A DNA stretch of 64,000 bases from Acholoe squamosa (taxonomy: Eukaryota > Annelida > Polychaeta > Phyllodocida > Polynoidae), in the NCBI GenBank assembly GCA_949317995.1, contig OX439042.1, forward strand, positions 15,727,174 through 15,791,173. Direction: 5' to 3'. This document shows positions 10,856 through 23,415 of this stretch, piece after piece; within the stretch, counting starts at the first letter, position 1, and each line of letters opens with the position of its first letter. The position numbers and the translations under genes were made by a program. Under the pieces are notes generated by a model that did not search any database, was not told the DNA's origin, and was given only the letters and a program-made list of their open reading frames with translations.

Positions 10856-13800
10856 ATGGCAGAGCAGGAGATGGAGGAGAAGGTACCCTGGGATGTAGAT
10901 ACTGTGTATAGGAAGATTAATGCTAAAGGGAGGTGGCAGATTGGTGTATACATGCTACATTGTGTTATGTATACAACATTGGCCTTCCATTACTTGGTGT
11001 TTGTCTTTCAAGGTAGGTTTCTTTTGTATTTATCTTTATCAATAGGCATCTCACTTTTTACCATATATATTGTAGATAAGATGTTATACCTGAGTGATAC
11101 AGTATATACAAACAAACTTTAATTCCTTTTGTGTGAGGTAACTTTTAGATGCAGTGCAATAATCAAACACTGTTAGTAAACTGTAGAGTAACTGACCACT
11201 TTGACTCCATCATATATTGCTGAAAATGGTTTGCTGTATTTTTGATCGGCCCAAAGGGGGTGTTTGAAGAAAAAGATTGTAAAAACGCTTAACAATTACA
11301 ACTCCAATTCCCCGTTCTGTCTTTCTCATACGCTGTTTTTTAACAGATTTCAAATCACAAAAATCTCATAATTCAAAGAAAGGAAACAATTCATTAACAA
11401 GCTACTGTTACAGTGGATACACCTTCCCACCACTGTAAGCTCCCAGAGAATGCTACAAAGAATGAGACGATCCCCCAGGTGTGGGAGGATGGGGCGTGGG
11501 TGGACGACAGGTGTCATGTCTACGTGAACCGCAGCATCAGTAACGCCACAGTGAAATGCACAGAGTGGCAGTTTGATCCAAACTCAGGATACATTTCTAC
11601 CATTGTCACTGATGTAAGTTTGATCCTAAGACAGGATACATTTCTACCATTGTCACTGATGTAAGTTTGATCCTAAATCAGGATACATTTCTACCATTGT
11701 CACTGATGTAAGTTTGATCCTAAATCAGGATACATTTCTACCATTGTCACTGATGTAAGTTTGATCTTAAAACAGGATACATTTCTACCATTGTCACTGA
11801 TGTAAGTTTGATGCTAAATCAGGATACATTTCTCCTCTTGTCACTGATGTAAGTTTGATCCTAAATCAGGATGCATTTCTACCATTGTCAGTGATGTAAG
11901 TTTGATCTTAAATCAGGATACATTTCTACCATTGTCACTGATGTAAGTTTGATCTTAAATCAGGATACATTTCTACCGTTGTCACTGATGTAAGTTTGAT
12001 CTTAAATCAGGATACATTTCTACCATTGTCAGTGATGTAAGTTTGATCTTAAATCAGGATACATTTCTCCTCTTGTCACTGATGTAAGTTTGATCCTAAA
12101 TCAGGATGCATTTCTACCATTGTCAGTGATGTAAGTTTGATGCTAAATCATGGATACATTTCTCCTCTTGTCACTGATGTAAGTTTGATCCTAAATCAGG
12201 ATGCATTTCTACCATTGTCAGTGATGTAAGTTTGATCCTAAATCAGGATACATTTCTACCATTGTCACTGATGTAAGTTTGATCTTAAGACAGGATACAT
12301 TTCTACCATTGTCAGTGATGTAAGTTTGATCCTAAGACAGGATACATTTCTACCATTGTCACTGATGTAAGTTTGATCCTAAATCAGGATGCATTTCTTC
12401 TTTTGTCACTGATGTAAGTTTGATACTAACACAGGATACATTTCTACTGATGTAAGTTTGATATGGAGTGATTTGTTCCCCACCAATTGGTTATGAAATA
12501 ATCCTAAAAGCTTGACATGCATAGTTTCATCTGAAATACGCTGCATACATTGACCTGATTGTACTTGTTATGCGTTAACGGGGAATACCAATAAACTGAA
12601 TTCCAACTGATCAATCCTGATCTAACATTTTCTTTTAAGAAGTCAAATATACTTCTGTAGGAACATTATTAGATGGGTTTCATGCCCTTTGTAGGATTGT
12701 ACCCAATACAAGGCACACAGGACCTTCTATTGGTTCTGACATCATGATACTCTGACTCTGATATCACGATACTGCTTAAGTTCCCTATGTGAATTACCTT
12801 CACCTTCCATCTACAGGTCACAGTTAAACAGAAGCAGATATGGAAAAATCATATCTATTATATAGGGAGCAGAGCCATTGCTAGTACCAAACAAATTAGC
12901 TAGGTGGCTCATGTAGTCGGGGGCTAGATTAGCAGTTGGCCTCTTTGTACAGTTTAATTTGGTTGGCCCTTCCTAATAGTCTATATAAAGCTATATTCTA
13001 AAAATATATACCTTTGGATAGCAAATACTTTAAACTTAAACAATATAAGCTTTGTTTAGACATAGTTCTTCAAAAACAGAAGAAAATAAACCTCAGAATT
13101 TTTCTAAGGGGGCACATATAATCCTAGCTGAGTAAAACCAAACCATTGTCTCCCTATCAGCCTAATCCCCTCCATTCACACCTAAAACAATGGACAGGTA
13201 CTTAAGGTGATTAAGATAGAGGCAGGGGCAGCTTATCAGTCTTATAAATTCCCATTGTTTTCTGTGGGTGGAGGGGAAGATAAGAGATTACCCACAATCC
13301 TCTGCCAGATCCAAGATGGCCGTCGGAGGTCAGTTACATGACTGATTTCAAGATGGCCACCTCCATAAAGGAATGGCTCTGTTCCCTATATGTTGATCCT
13401 TTAAAGCCCCCACGAGGCCTGTGGGATTTAGTCCTATCGTGATGTATCAATTGATCCAGTGTTGAGGATCTGCATTAGAGGATCATGCCAGCAGTGTATC
13501 GTTAGCATGATGCCGACATCAACCAGACAGAGTTGCCATGATGCAAGAATGCATGTCTGGGGATCAGAGCTCACTGGGTTGCAGCCATACATTACCATGA
13601 CAAATACAGTACATGAGAGGGTTAGGAGATATGTAAATATTGATAAGAGGCTAATTCATATATGGTGCTATCAATGCCTCTATATTGGCTCAGTGCTTCA
13701 GACTTGACTTTTGAACCACTCAGATTTTGGACATTGGTCGTCTGAGTAATGTAATTCTAATTGACCCGATGCTGGGGTCATTCTTTCATAATTCTGTATT

Positions 13801-16800
13801 TGGAATGATGGGCCGTACCTAGAAGTGATAATGTAAATGTCAACTGATGTATAGCATACACCTAGCATTTTTGTATGAGAAAGTATCTAGAGCCACTGAA
13901 TATTTAGAGAAAAAGCCCAAACAATTTGAATTTCGAGATGGCGGTATGTATGAATCATGTATATTAATGTTGACAGATGAAAAACAAGGGATGAAGGAAG
14001 ATTAAGTCAATCAGATGGATGAAGGAGTGATATGAAATATCAGTGCTTATTTCAATGATAATGGCTGATGATAGCCTCCTCGAAATTGTCAGGACATGTT
14101 TCGGTGATGGTAATAATGCTTGTTTTTATATGGTCTTTTCAGTTCGATCTGGTCTGTGGTAAGAACATTTTGGTGGAAATCTCAATTATGATTTCTAACC
14201 TGGTGCTGGCCGTATGTCAAGTGTTTGCCACCAAACTGGCTGATGTCTACGGCCGGAAGCCTGTCTTCCTGGCCGCTTGCGCACTAAGGATGCTGTTTGG
14301 GGTCGGCAAGGCCTTCGCACCCAACATGATCATTTACATGATCATGGACGCCCTTATTCACTTTGCTATGACGGTGAGGCGTTCATTTTTGAAATTATGT
14401 TTTGTTATACATTATGATAATTCTTTAAATATTTGTTTTGGTTAACAACAAGTATAGATGGGAAACTGAAAAAAATTCCATACCATATGGGTTGATATAA
14501 CTAGTGAAAAGACAATTGCTTAGATCATAAATAGCAATGTTTGATCCAGGATGTGATATTGTTCATCTCCTCTTTTTTTTTAAAAATCAATTTTGGTTGT
14601 GAATGTGCACATTGTCAGTTTGAAAAACTTCAAATCAATGTATTATCTCCATCTACAGTATAGCTATCTGGTATTGAATACAGCAGGGAAAACATTCTCA
14701 AATCTCCCGTAGTCCATATACATGTAAATAATTGCATGTGACACAAAGATATAATACTCCCTCAAAATATCATAGACACATCTTCATGTGAATGTGTATA
14801 ACCTTTCAGGGCTTTACGGCCACCCTACTGGTGATGTCCATGGAGCTGTTCCCCACTGAGTACCGCTCCATGGCAGGTACCTCCTTGGAGTTCTTCTGGT
14901 TCCTGGGCCTCATGTTCACGTCCCTGGTTGTCTACTGTTTCCGCAGCTGGAGGGTCCTCCAGCTGGTCATCTATGCACCTCTCATCATAGGTGTGGCCTA
15001 CTACTGGTGAATGAGTTAACCCCTTCAACCAGTAAAGACTCACGATGCATTAATGCATTATGCTCATTGATATCAGTGATCTTGATGGGCAGCTCTGAAA
15101 GGCATTTCTCAAGATGGTATGACTGAAAACAGCTACTACAATTTTATAACCCTCAAAATTAAAGTGGGTGATCGTAGGCAATGCACTCTGACTGCTCTGT
15201 ACGATCAGCATTTAACACAGTAATTACATAGGGTTTGGCAGGGTAGTTGTACTAGTGTAGTTATTAGTGACAACTTAGATGCAGGGCTATGATAGCATCA
15301 CAGTGAGTGATTCCACTACGATTTGACAGGGGTCTAGTCGTACCATCTTGAGAAATGCCTTCCAATTGAGGATGCCATCCATTCACCATGCTGACTCGAT
15401 GGACACACTCCCGGCAGGTTGATATGTACTAACGACGTTCTGGTGACCAGAATCGCTAGGTATAAATCCATGACGACCTATGGGTATTATACGTCAATGC
15501 AGTTAGGTTAAAGGTCATAGAATACTCTAGGGACTTATATGTCCATTTGATTCTGAGGATAAATGCATGGAGCCCTAATGTATACCCTGCCAGGATTTTA
15601 TATTCACAAAAAGAATATTATTGGAATACCCTATCTTCACTATATAGTCCACCTAAGCCATAGACCAGTGCTGTACTTGAAAATTATTTTTGTTCCATTT
15701 TAATCCTTGATAATGTGAATTATGTACGAGATGGAGGGCAATATTAAGACAATGTCTCTAATATAGTATCCTTTATTAAAATTAATTCTATTCACAGGCT
15801 TATAGACGAGTCAGTTCCCTGGCTGATGGCCCGGAAGCAGTATACTAAGGCTGAGAACATCATCAGAAGAGGGGCCAGGTTCAATAAAGTCCCTGTCACT
15901 GATGACCTATTCCAAGAGGCAAAGCCAATCACTAGTTCCTCTAACCATGAGACTAAGACTAAGCCAAGCATCAGTTTCCCGACCAGTGAGAAGGGGAATG
16001 ACATCTCAGGTAGCACAAACAGTGTCAAGAAGAGAACTGGGAATGGATTCTTTGGTAGTAACACCAGCCTCAGCAGTGTCACAGAAGCTTTAGGTATGTT
16101 AATTAAATTCTCATTTTCCTGTCTTTAGATTTTCTTTACAATGAAGGTATTAATAGGATTATAATGATATAATATTTGTAGCGTATTATAAGGTACATAA
16201 ATGTTCCTCACAGGGATTACATAGTACATAAGAATTTCTTTAGCTGTGTAAAGTAACTCTCAGTCCACACTTTAAAAATTAACCGTTGAATCTACCAGGG
16301 ATCCTTGTAAAACTGAACAGTGAACCACCATACTTATGTAGCAGGGAGCCAGTGTAGTATTAAGAGGAAGCCCCAGGTGGCAGTATGGTGGTACAAGGAA
16401 TCTCTGAAAATAACAACATCTCTGGGAAAGTAACAACAAATCTCTGGCTACTTTGGGACAAGGATTCCAGCATTATTTCGATGACAACTGTGTTCTTACA
16501 GTGCAGGCACAAGATAAAGATCTGAGTCTGAGGTTTTCAGTGCTATGGTATTCAAGAATAATTTGATCAACTCTGTGTCAATGTTATTTTTTCTTCTTCT
16601 CTCTGTACCTTCTCTACCAGGCAGAAGTGTGCATGGCAGTGGACCATTGTATATAAAAGTACAGAACGGTATAACTAACTACGTAGACAAGAAGGAAAAT
16701 AATGATGTCAAGTACGACGAGCAGGTGTCAGCTTTCAGTGTCTTCAAGTCAAGGAGAATGCTTGTCATTAGTATTATCAACTTCGTTTTATGGTAAGCCA

Positions 16801-19277
16801 ATCGAGAAATAAATTCTCTAAATGAATTCAAAATGTTTTTCTCATGGGGACGGACATATTTTCTAAACATGATGTCACCAACAATACACCATGATCTGTA
16901 TCCAATTCTATCAGCAGATTCCTAACATTGTCGTTCCAAGTGGCAAGAACATGAGACATTCCCTATCGTTATTTGAATGTTCATTTTAGCAGAATTCCAC
17001 AAACTTGGCCATACAGATATTCTGGCTACGTTAATCTGCAGAAATATTTCTAAAATATTTGGTCTTTTATTTGTGGTGGACATCAACTATGTTACTAGCA
17101 CTCTGATAAGTATACGAATTGAGATTCTAACACCATTTCCACTCCACAATGAACGATGCATTGACATTCTTACTTCTGCTTTCCCTATGATACCTATGAT
17201 GTGGATGGTCTTATTAGCTTGCAGTTTTTTTCACGTTCAGGTTCACCAATAGTGTAGTGTATACCGTTATCAATCTCACAGTCACTCACCTTGCTGGGGA
17301 CCGTTATCTCAACTTTCTCCTACTTAATTTAGCAGAACTCCCAGCCATTATTAGCTTCCACTGGGCACTTAATAGGTAAGGATTCTTCTAATAAGATGAC
17401 AATAATATCTTCATGATGACTACTTTGGTGGGCTTTATGTTGAATGGTAAGATTTTGACATTCATCAGCGGACAGACAACAGTCTTCCTAGATGGCATTT
17501 TAAATTTGATGCAGTCTATGGTATTTTAAACTATGGCACAGTACTAAATTTCAAATCTTATGTACCTTAGAGAATGGCGCCAAGTTGAGGGTGCGGCGCG
17601 CATATATGCACAACATATGTGCAGGGTCCCTCCTTAATGAGGGGACGATGGCTAAAATGAACTAGATTCATTTACATCGGTCCCTATACAGTTTTTACAT
17701 TTTAGATATGGTAGACGATGGCCAATATGCTTTTACCACGTTCTTTGTGGCATAGCCCTTTTGCTTACGCTAATTCAAGTTTTTGGTAAGTAACAAACAT
17801 AATTAGTACCTTTTTTACATATATAATTGCTAAAGCTCCACTAGTAGTTTTAGGAATGGAAATGTCACCATTGTAGGTGGTAGAAATGTGATAAATCTGT
17901 ACAAATCAACAAGCACATCTTTAGTCAGCCTTTTGTCATTATACGAAGAGAACCAAATGCAATAGAAAATGTCATTCAGTTAGAATTAACTGCATCATTA
18001 TGTATTTTATCATTGATCTCTGGCATTAATCTTTCAGGGGTGAATGCACCATGGCTTGGAATAACCCTTAATTTTGTAGGGAAATTTGCCATCACAGCAA
18101 GCTACTGTGCTATTCTAGTCTTTGCACCAGAGTTATATCCTACCAACGTCAGGTAATTGTGAACACAGTGCTTTCCTCATACTATTCTCCCCCATTCAAA
18201 GAGCCTCAGGGCCTCGCTATCTAACCTACTCATAAAGATCAAACTAGTATCTAAAGAACAAGTACCCTATACTTGGTAGCTAATTTAGTCGTTTTAGCCA
18301 TTACCCCGGTGACAAATTGTAACAGAATGCAGTTTACCACCAAATGGCCCAGAAGGGTCTACAGAATCAGCAAAAACAAGAAAGTCCTCACAAAATCGAG
18401 CAGTTTAACATTGTCAAATACACATAAATCCAAAATGGCCTCCAAATTACCAGATATCAATCTTTAATCATACAAATATTGTTGTTTTTTAATCTACCCC
18501 CCCCCCTAAATCTGACTCACATCAATGATTATATAGTATAAGTGAAATGCAGAGGTAAGGTAGAGAAAAAAGGTTATGGTTCAAAATAGTCAGGTGCCCT
18601 TTTAATAATGCCCCTAAATTGATTAGTGCAATGTGACTGTGTCATGTTCATCATGAATTGCAACTTGGCTTTTCAGGAGTATGTTCTTTGGTATGTGCTG
18701 GTTCTGGGCATACATTGCCCAACTTATAGCACCATATTGTAGACCTTTGGTAAGTTAAAAGTTGTTATCGTTATCCTATACTCAACAGCAGATCATGGCA
18801 ATTACACTGCATCCATCCAAAGTGCCGTGACATCTACTTTCACTTCAGTATGGAAATGTTAGGATTCAAATCATGAGCCTATTTCCAGCCTAAAGACAAA
18901 GTGTAGAAAATAATTAACCATATTATCATCAACGGTCCTCATTTCAATCACCATTAAACAAAAGGGGATGACCACATACTGAAAGGGGTTCAGTAATTTA
19001 ATGTCAGTTTTAACAACTGTTGCCAGAAACGTATGATCACTTCTCATAAATGTCATTGTTTCGTTCACAGGAGGTGCTTGTGCCTGGGTTGGTGCGTGGA
19101 TTTTGTGGCTGCTTATCTATAATAGTAGGGTTTCTGGTTCTGTTACTCCCTGAAACATTCATGAGACCATTCCCCAAAACTATAGCTGAAATAGAAAACT
19201 GGACAACTACTGTGTCAGAGGAGGAAAAGAGAAGATATAAGGAAAGGTCACAGACAGACTCATCTGAAGAAGCCTGA
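10856..19277 (+). CDS. SLC22-family organic cation/anion transporter, 11 exons, 620 aa
   Basis: Coding exons: 10856-11012, 11414-11613, 14143-14373, 14810-15006, 15798-16093, 16621-16792, 17241-17375, 17706-17785, 18038-18152, 18677-18749, 19071-19277; total 1863 nt, in phase throughout. This is a major-facilitator plasma-membrane carrier for organic ions. It has TM1 in exon 1, then a large extracellular loop with several N-glycosylation sites (ENATKNET, VNRSISNAT) and the typical TIVTDFDLVC end. The MFS signature KLADVYGRK is in exon 3. WLIDESVPWL follows TM6, with ELPAI in exon 7, LNRYGRR across exons 7/8, APELYPTNVR in exon 9 and LPETFMRPFP near the C terminus. The loop between TM6 and TM7 is unusually long (exons 5-6), making the protein longer than the usual ~550 aa. 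Substrate cannot be told from sequence. Intron 2 carries a donor-site minisatellite. Confidence 0.95.
11572..12463 (+). repeat. 47-bp minisatellite spanning the exon 2 splice donor
   Basis: About 19 units of 47 bp. The first unit is the last 42 bases of SLC22 exon 2 (from tttgatcc at 11572) plus the intron's GTAAG. Each later unit repeats the exon tail followed by a consensus donor (...gtcactgat|GTAAGT). The array therefore offers many near-identical competing 5' splice sites. 47 is not a multiple of 3, so use of a later donor would usually shift the frame. The copies vary by point changes (ccattg/cctcttg; atcc/atctt). Confidence 0.95.
15099..15361. repeat. Inverted repeat in SLC22 intron 4 (MITE-like)
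   Basis: Arms of 26 bp at 15099-15124 and 15336-15361 match at 25 positions (core ggcatttctcaagatggta), enclosing about 210 bases. Probably a small non-autonomous element; no target duplication identified. Confidence 0.6.
16266..16503. repeat. Dispersed MITE-like repeat in SLC22 intron 5
   Basis: Homologous over its length to 62660-62877. Shared blocks are cttgtaaaactgaacagtg, a block ending 'gaagccccaggtggca', and 'acaaggaatctc'. Both copies begin CACTGTAAAA-like and end in its inverse, and both lie in introns. Confidence 0.75.
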
Positions 19278-20015
19278 GGAAAGTACTTATAAATATCCAC
19301 CTGTTGGAGCAAAATATAGTATCTGCAATTCTAGGTACCATTAACAGATAAATAGCTGAATAGGACTGGGTAAAGGCCAAATCCCACTGCGCGAAAAAGA
19401 TCAGAATATGCTTGTGATTTAGACATTTGGTTTCCTTATTCAGTCGATAATGAATTGGTAATATCGTATAAGGAAGGCCTATAGAGACTAAGGATACATG
19501 CCGAAGGGCTGTTAAATCTGCGATGGAACACATCAAAAGTTTTTGATGTTTTTTTCAGAACAGACCAGACATCTCTGTCATACATCGGATATCCTTATGA
19601 TTTAGAGAAAAAGAAGGAGTTCTTGTGAATCAAACGAGGTGCGTGTTTCAGACACCGAGGATAGCAGCCATTTACTTTACCTTATAGAAGCAGCCCAAAA
19701 CCAGGGTGCACCTTATGAGTGGGATATAATACATGCTATCGAATAGAACTAGATTAGCCATGGTATTATTCAAAGTGCGTCTCTGGGGTCTGGCATGAAT
19801 TCAAGGTGGTATTTACGTCTATTTACAAGGTACAAAAATATGTAGGTTATATTCATAAGTGAAGTTAAATGAGCATTCCATGGACAAGTGGTATCCTATT
19901 TGGAAGGGTGCATAGATCACTATGATTATGGCTGTGGATGTCATGATTGAAAGAGTTAAAATGAGAACACATATGCATGGATTTGGGTTAACTTGGATAA
20001 AGACACTGCCAAAAA

Positions 20016-20021
20016 AATAAA
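20016..20021 (+). other. Candidate poly(A) signal of the SLC22 gene
   Basis: AATAAA about 740 bases after the stop codon. The 19278-20015 stretch between is presumed 3' UTR/flank, with nothing else recognised. Confidence 0.35.
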
Positions 20022-20070
20022 GAAAGTTGACTTTGAGTACTATCCCTTTTATTTATATCCACTTTGTACA

Positions 20071-20072
<2 letters not shown>

Positions 20073-20129
<57 letters not shown>
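20073..20129. repeat. (TA)n microsatellite, left flank of the YR element
   Basis: Uninterrupted AT dinucleotides up to the left end of the tyrosine-recombinase element. The same repeat resumes at its right end, so the element sits inside a TA tract. Confidence 0.95.
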
Positions 20130-20132
<3 letters not shown>

Positions 20133-20337
20133 AACTATATACACTCGTGTATATTTATATAATTAACCGCGAACGGTTAGGGACTATTTGCAGCGCGCAT
20201 TGGTATCTATGATGTCATAGCATGACGTCATGGTAAACACTCCTCCAGTATATAAGAGGAGTTTTCAATGTAACGGTCAATTGGCTCGATTCACCTGTAC
20301 AGGTAACACCACGCTGGGTGTTTCCTTGATTTTTAAA
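20130..20337 (+). repeat. A1 split direct repeat with promoter
   Basis: Starts tggaactatatacactcg, containing the inverted repeat atatacac-tc-gtgtatat that may be a recombinase site, and a second palindrome taaccg-cgaa-cggtta. A CRE-like palindrome (atgacgtcat at about 20222-20231) and TATATAA at about 20249-20255 mark the likely promoter. Confidence 0.9.
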
Positions 20338-20373
20338 GATTTCCTTGGTTGGAATTTGATTTTTCGAATCAAG

Positions 20374-21408
20374 ATGGGGAGGAAATCAACTAGAGTTGCC
20401 AAAGCGGCTACTACCTCTAAAAAATCGGCTAAATCGGCAAAGAAAACAGTAGAATCGGCCAATTCAGGATTTACGAGTGAGTTGGAATCGTCTTGTGTGG
20501 ATCAGAGGTCTGCATCGCCCAACCATGCTAACGGGTTAGAAGACGACCAATTCATTGACCAGACGGATAGGATGGACCTATTGGAAGGCGAGTTGTGCAC
20601 AATCAAGAATCTACTACAGGATTTGGTTGCTGGAAAGGACAGTAAAGACGAGACGAAATCTACCGAGGGGGCGTGGCAGCATGCACGTGCAAATGTTTGT
20701 CAACGGCCAGTGACGTCACATCACCAAGGACGCAGCCGCGTATCTAGGCAGCAGTCTCCGAGCGTCCTTAGTAACAGCACTAAGTGGGACGATGTGGAGC
20801 AGCGTGGTCGTCGCAGGAGGTCAAAGTCTTCTTTCTCCGCTCGTCACAGGCTTCGATCGTCTTCAAGAGGGTCGACAATAGATTCCTCTACATCCAAGCT
20901 TCACACCAATACCAAATGTGGTGAGTTTGATCATGAAGTTTATGTAAAAAAGAGGGAAAAGATCGACACAGTAGAAAAACTAGTACTTGTCAATTTAAAT
21001 TTTGTCCTGGACTATTACAAAGACAATGGTGATGTAGAAGGCATGTTAAAACATCTCCAATTTCTAGTAGAGAAAGCTGGGACCAAAATGTACACAGTAG
21101 CAGCCTTATTGGCTTACGACAGGTCGGTGAGATCCAGGGCTAATAAGGATGGTATAGAAGCTTTTGGGGTCATAGACAATTCTGACATTCTCAGGTACCT
21201 ATCTTATGATGGTACTGTTCAAGCACAGAAGGCATACGCCACCAAAACTAAGAATGGCACCAAACAAAAAATCTCAAATAATTCTTGCTATGCTTTTAAT
21301 AGAGCAGAAGGTTGTGTAAGGGACCCTTGCAGGTATAAACATGTTTGTAGTGGATGCAATTCCACTGGCCATGGTAAGACCGAGTGCCAAAAATCCAGGA
21401 ATGAATAG
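20374..21408 (+). CDS. Gag-like protein of the YR retrotransposon
   Basis: 344 aa from the ATG at 20374. The frame is open upstream to 20230 inside A1, but that has no better start. The N terminus is Lys/Ser/Thr-rich, the middle is Ser/Arg-rich, and the C terminus carries two zinc motifs: a CCCH finger (C-x8-C-x4-C-x3-H in CYAFNRAEGC...) and a zinc knuckle C-x2-C-x4-H-x4-C (CSGCNSTGHGKTEC). Presumed to package element RNA. It ends at TAG 21406-21408, after which the same frame stays open into the RT gene. Confidence 0.85.
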   Translation: MGRKSTRVAKAATTSKKSAKSAKKTVESANSGFTSELESSCVDQRSASPNHANGLEDDQFIDQTDRMDLLEGELCTIKNLLQDLVAGKDSKDETKSTEGAWQHARANVCQRPVTSHHQGRSRVSRQQSPSVLSNSTKWDDVEQRGRRRRSKSSFSARHRLRSSSRGSTIDSSTSKLHTNTKCGEFDHEVYVKKREKIDTVEKLVLVNLNFVLDYYKDNGDVEGMLKHLQFLVEKAGTKMYTVAALLAYDRSVRSRANKDGIEAFGVIDNSDILRYLSYDGTVQAQKAYATKTKNGTKQKISNNSCYAFNRAEGCVRDPCRYKHVCSGCNSTGHGKTECQKSRNE

Positions 21409-21468
21409 GAAACTGTAGGTGGTCGATGTCCCATAGCTGGTAATGATTTTCGTTTGGTGCCTGACCAA

Positions 21469-23415
21469 GTTATGGTAGGTGTGGTAGATGTCGACTCGCC
21501 TTCACAAACTCCAGTACAGGAGGTAAATCATACGGAGAGGGTTAAGGATTGTATTCTTTCAACTGAGTCCGTAGCAGAACAAAGTATTTTCCAAGAATTT
21601 AATTCGTTAGAAAATAATATAAATGTTACTTGTAATAGCCCAATACAGGTGGGTATTGAACCCCTTTTTACTGTCAGTGTCGCAGACCTGCCCAGCATCA
21701 GGGTATATGACGATTGTATTAAAGGTGTATGTACGTGTGTTCATTACATTGGTGGGGAGAGAGCTCAAATTTTACCATGTAGGGTAGCTTCTTTCCTTCA
21801 ACAAAATGGTCTCATTGATATTAGTGGTATAGAGGCTGATTTTCTATAGCATGGTATTGTTCAAGGGTTTAAAATTGTGGATCCGGACTGTCGTACTACT
21901 TATGATTGTAAAAATTATAAATCAATCCTGGAGGGAAGATTCTATAATGAATATTGTGGTATATTATTAGACGAGTTGGAGGCGGGTCTAGTCTCGAAGA
22001 GTGTCAGTAAACCTCGTTGTATCCATGCACTAGGTGGTGTAGAAAAATCAAATGGGAGTTTAAGACCCATAACTGACTGCAGTATGCCTGACAAAATATC
22101 TATTAACAACTTTATGGATACCACTACCTCAGCCTTTTCTTATAATAATATTAGCACGGTGACTGCTCAGTTGAATAAGAACGATTTCATGAGTGTGGTG
22201 GATTTAAAGTCAGCTTATAGGTCTATAAATGTGTATGCACCTCACACGACCATGCAGGGTTTCAGATGGGATTTTGGACATGGTGAGGATTATTATGTAA
22301 GCAACAGGTTAACTTTTGGCCTGAAATGTGCTCCATATATTTTTAATAAGATCTCTGATTTTATTGTGGAGGTGGCAAAATCCTACGGTGTAGAAAGGAT
22401 TGTAAATTATCTAAACGATTTTATAATTATTGCAAGTTCTTATGAAGACTGCCTCAGACAGAGAAATTTACTAACAGAATGTATGGAATATATGGGTTTT
22501 GTTATCTCCAGAGAAAAGGTAACCGATCCAACACAGGAGTGTAAATTTTTAGGTATTCTGATTAATTCTGTTGAACTGCAGTTATCTTTACCTGAGGATA
22601 AAGTGGAGAAAATGAGAGGAATTTTATCCAACAATGTGAATAAGAAGTATATCACCAAAAAGGTTCTTGAGAGGATTGGTGGTCTCATGTCGTTTTGTTC
22701 CCAGGTTGTAAAAGGTAGGAGGACGTTCAGTAGAAGAATTTTTGACTTGTGCGCCCGTGCTAGACCTAGGGGTTACATTAGGGTTTCAGAATGTACCAAA
22801 CGAGACATGCAGTGGTGGTTGGGTTTTTGTAATACTTTTAATGGTAAAAGTTTAATCCTGAACGTTATGGTTAATACATCTATGTACTCGGATTCGTCTA
22901 TTAAGGGCTTTGGAGCTTGGATGGGTAAAGATTTTCTATACGGAGACTGGACATCTGTTGATAAATTTAATCTTGGGGAAAATCATTTCACTGACCCTCC
23001 AATCCTTGACAATCTAAGAAACCATCATCGAAATATCAATGTATATGAATTGTACCCTGTTATGATGGGCTTGAAACGCTGGATTTCTAGTTATAAAAAC
23101 AAAAGAATACACTGTATAACAGATAATATGCAAGTTCTAACTATGATTAATACAGGCAGGTCAAAAAACAAACTTTGTATGGAATGGCTAAGAGAGATTT
23201 TTTGGCTGTGTTTCATTAACAATGTAGAAATATTCGCTACATATATTAAGTCAGAGGACAATATCCTGGCTGACCAGTTGTCGAGACTTGCATATAAAGG
23301 TATGCCTGGTAAATGTATAACTTCTCTCCATGAAAATGATATGTGTTGCTTTAATTCCAGAGTGGGAGAGGTTACTAAACAGAAAAAGGTTACTTTTAGC
23401 CCAGAGTGTGTCTGA
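21469..23415 (+). pseudogene. Reverse transcriptase/RNase H of the YR retrotransposon, with TAG and altered active site
   Basis: The RT-RNase H frame is interrupted by TAG at 21847-21849, and frame 21850-23415 continues the same protein. RT blocks visible are SLRPITDCS, VVDLKSAYRSI and LTFGLKCAPY. The catalytic box reads YLND (AAC at 22414-22416) where the family has YxDD, so one catalytic Asp is replaced by Asn. RNase H residues are present: Asp in YSDSS, Glu in VYELYP, Asp in ITDNMQ and Asp in ILADQLSR. It is in the same frame as gag and overlaps the recombinase gene by 86 nt. This copy is probably unable to make cDNA itself. Confidence 0.9.
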
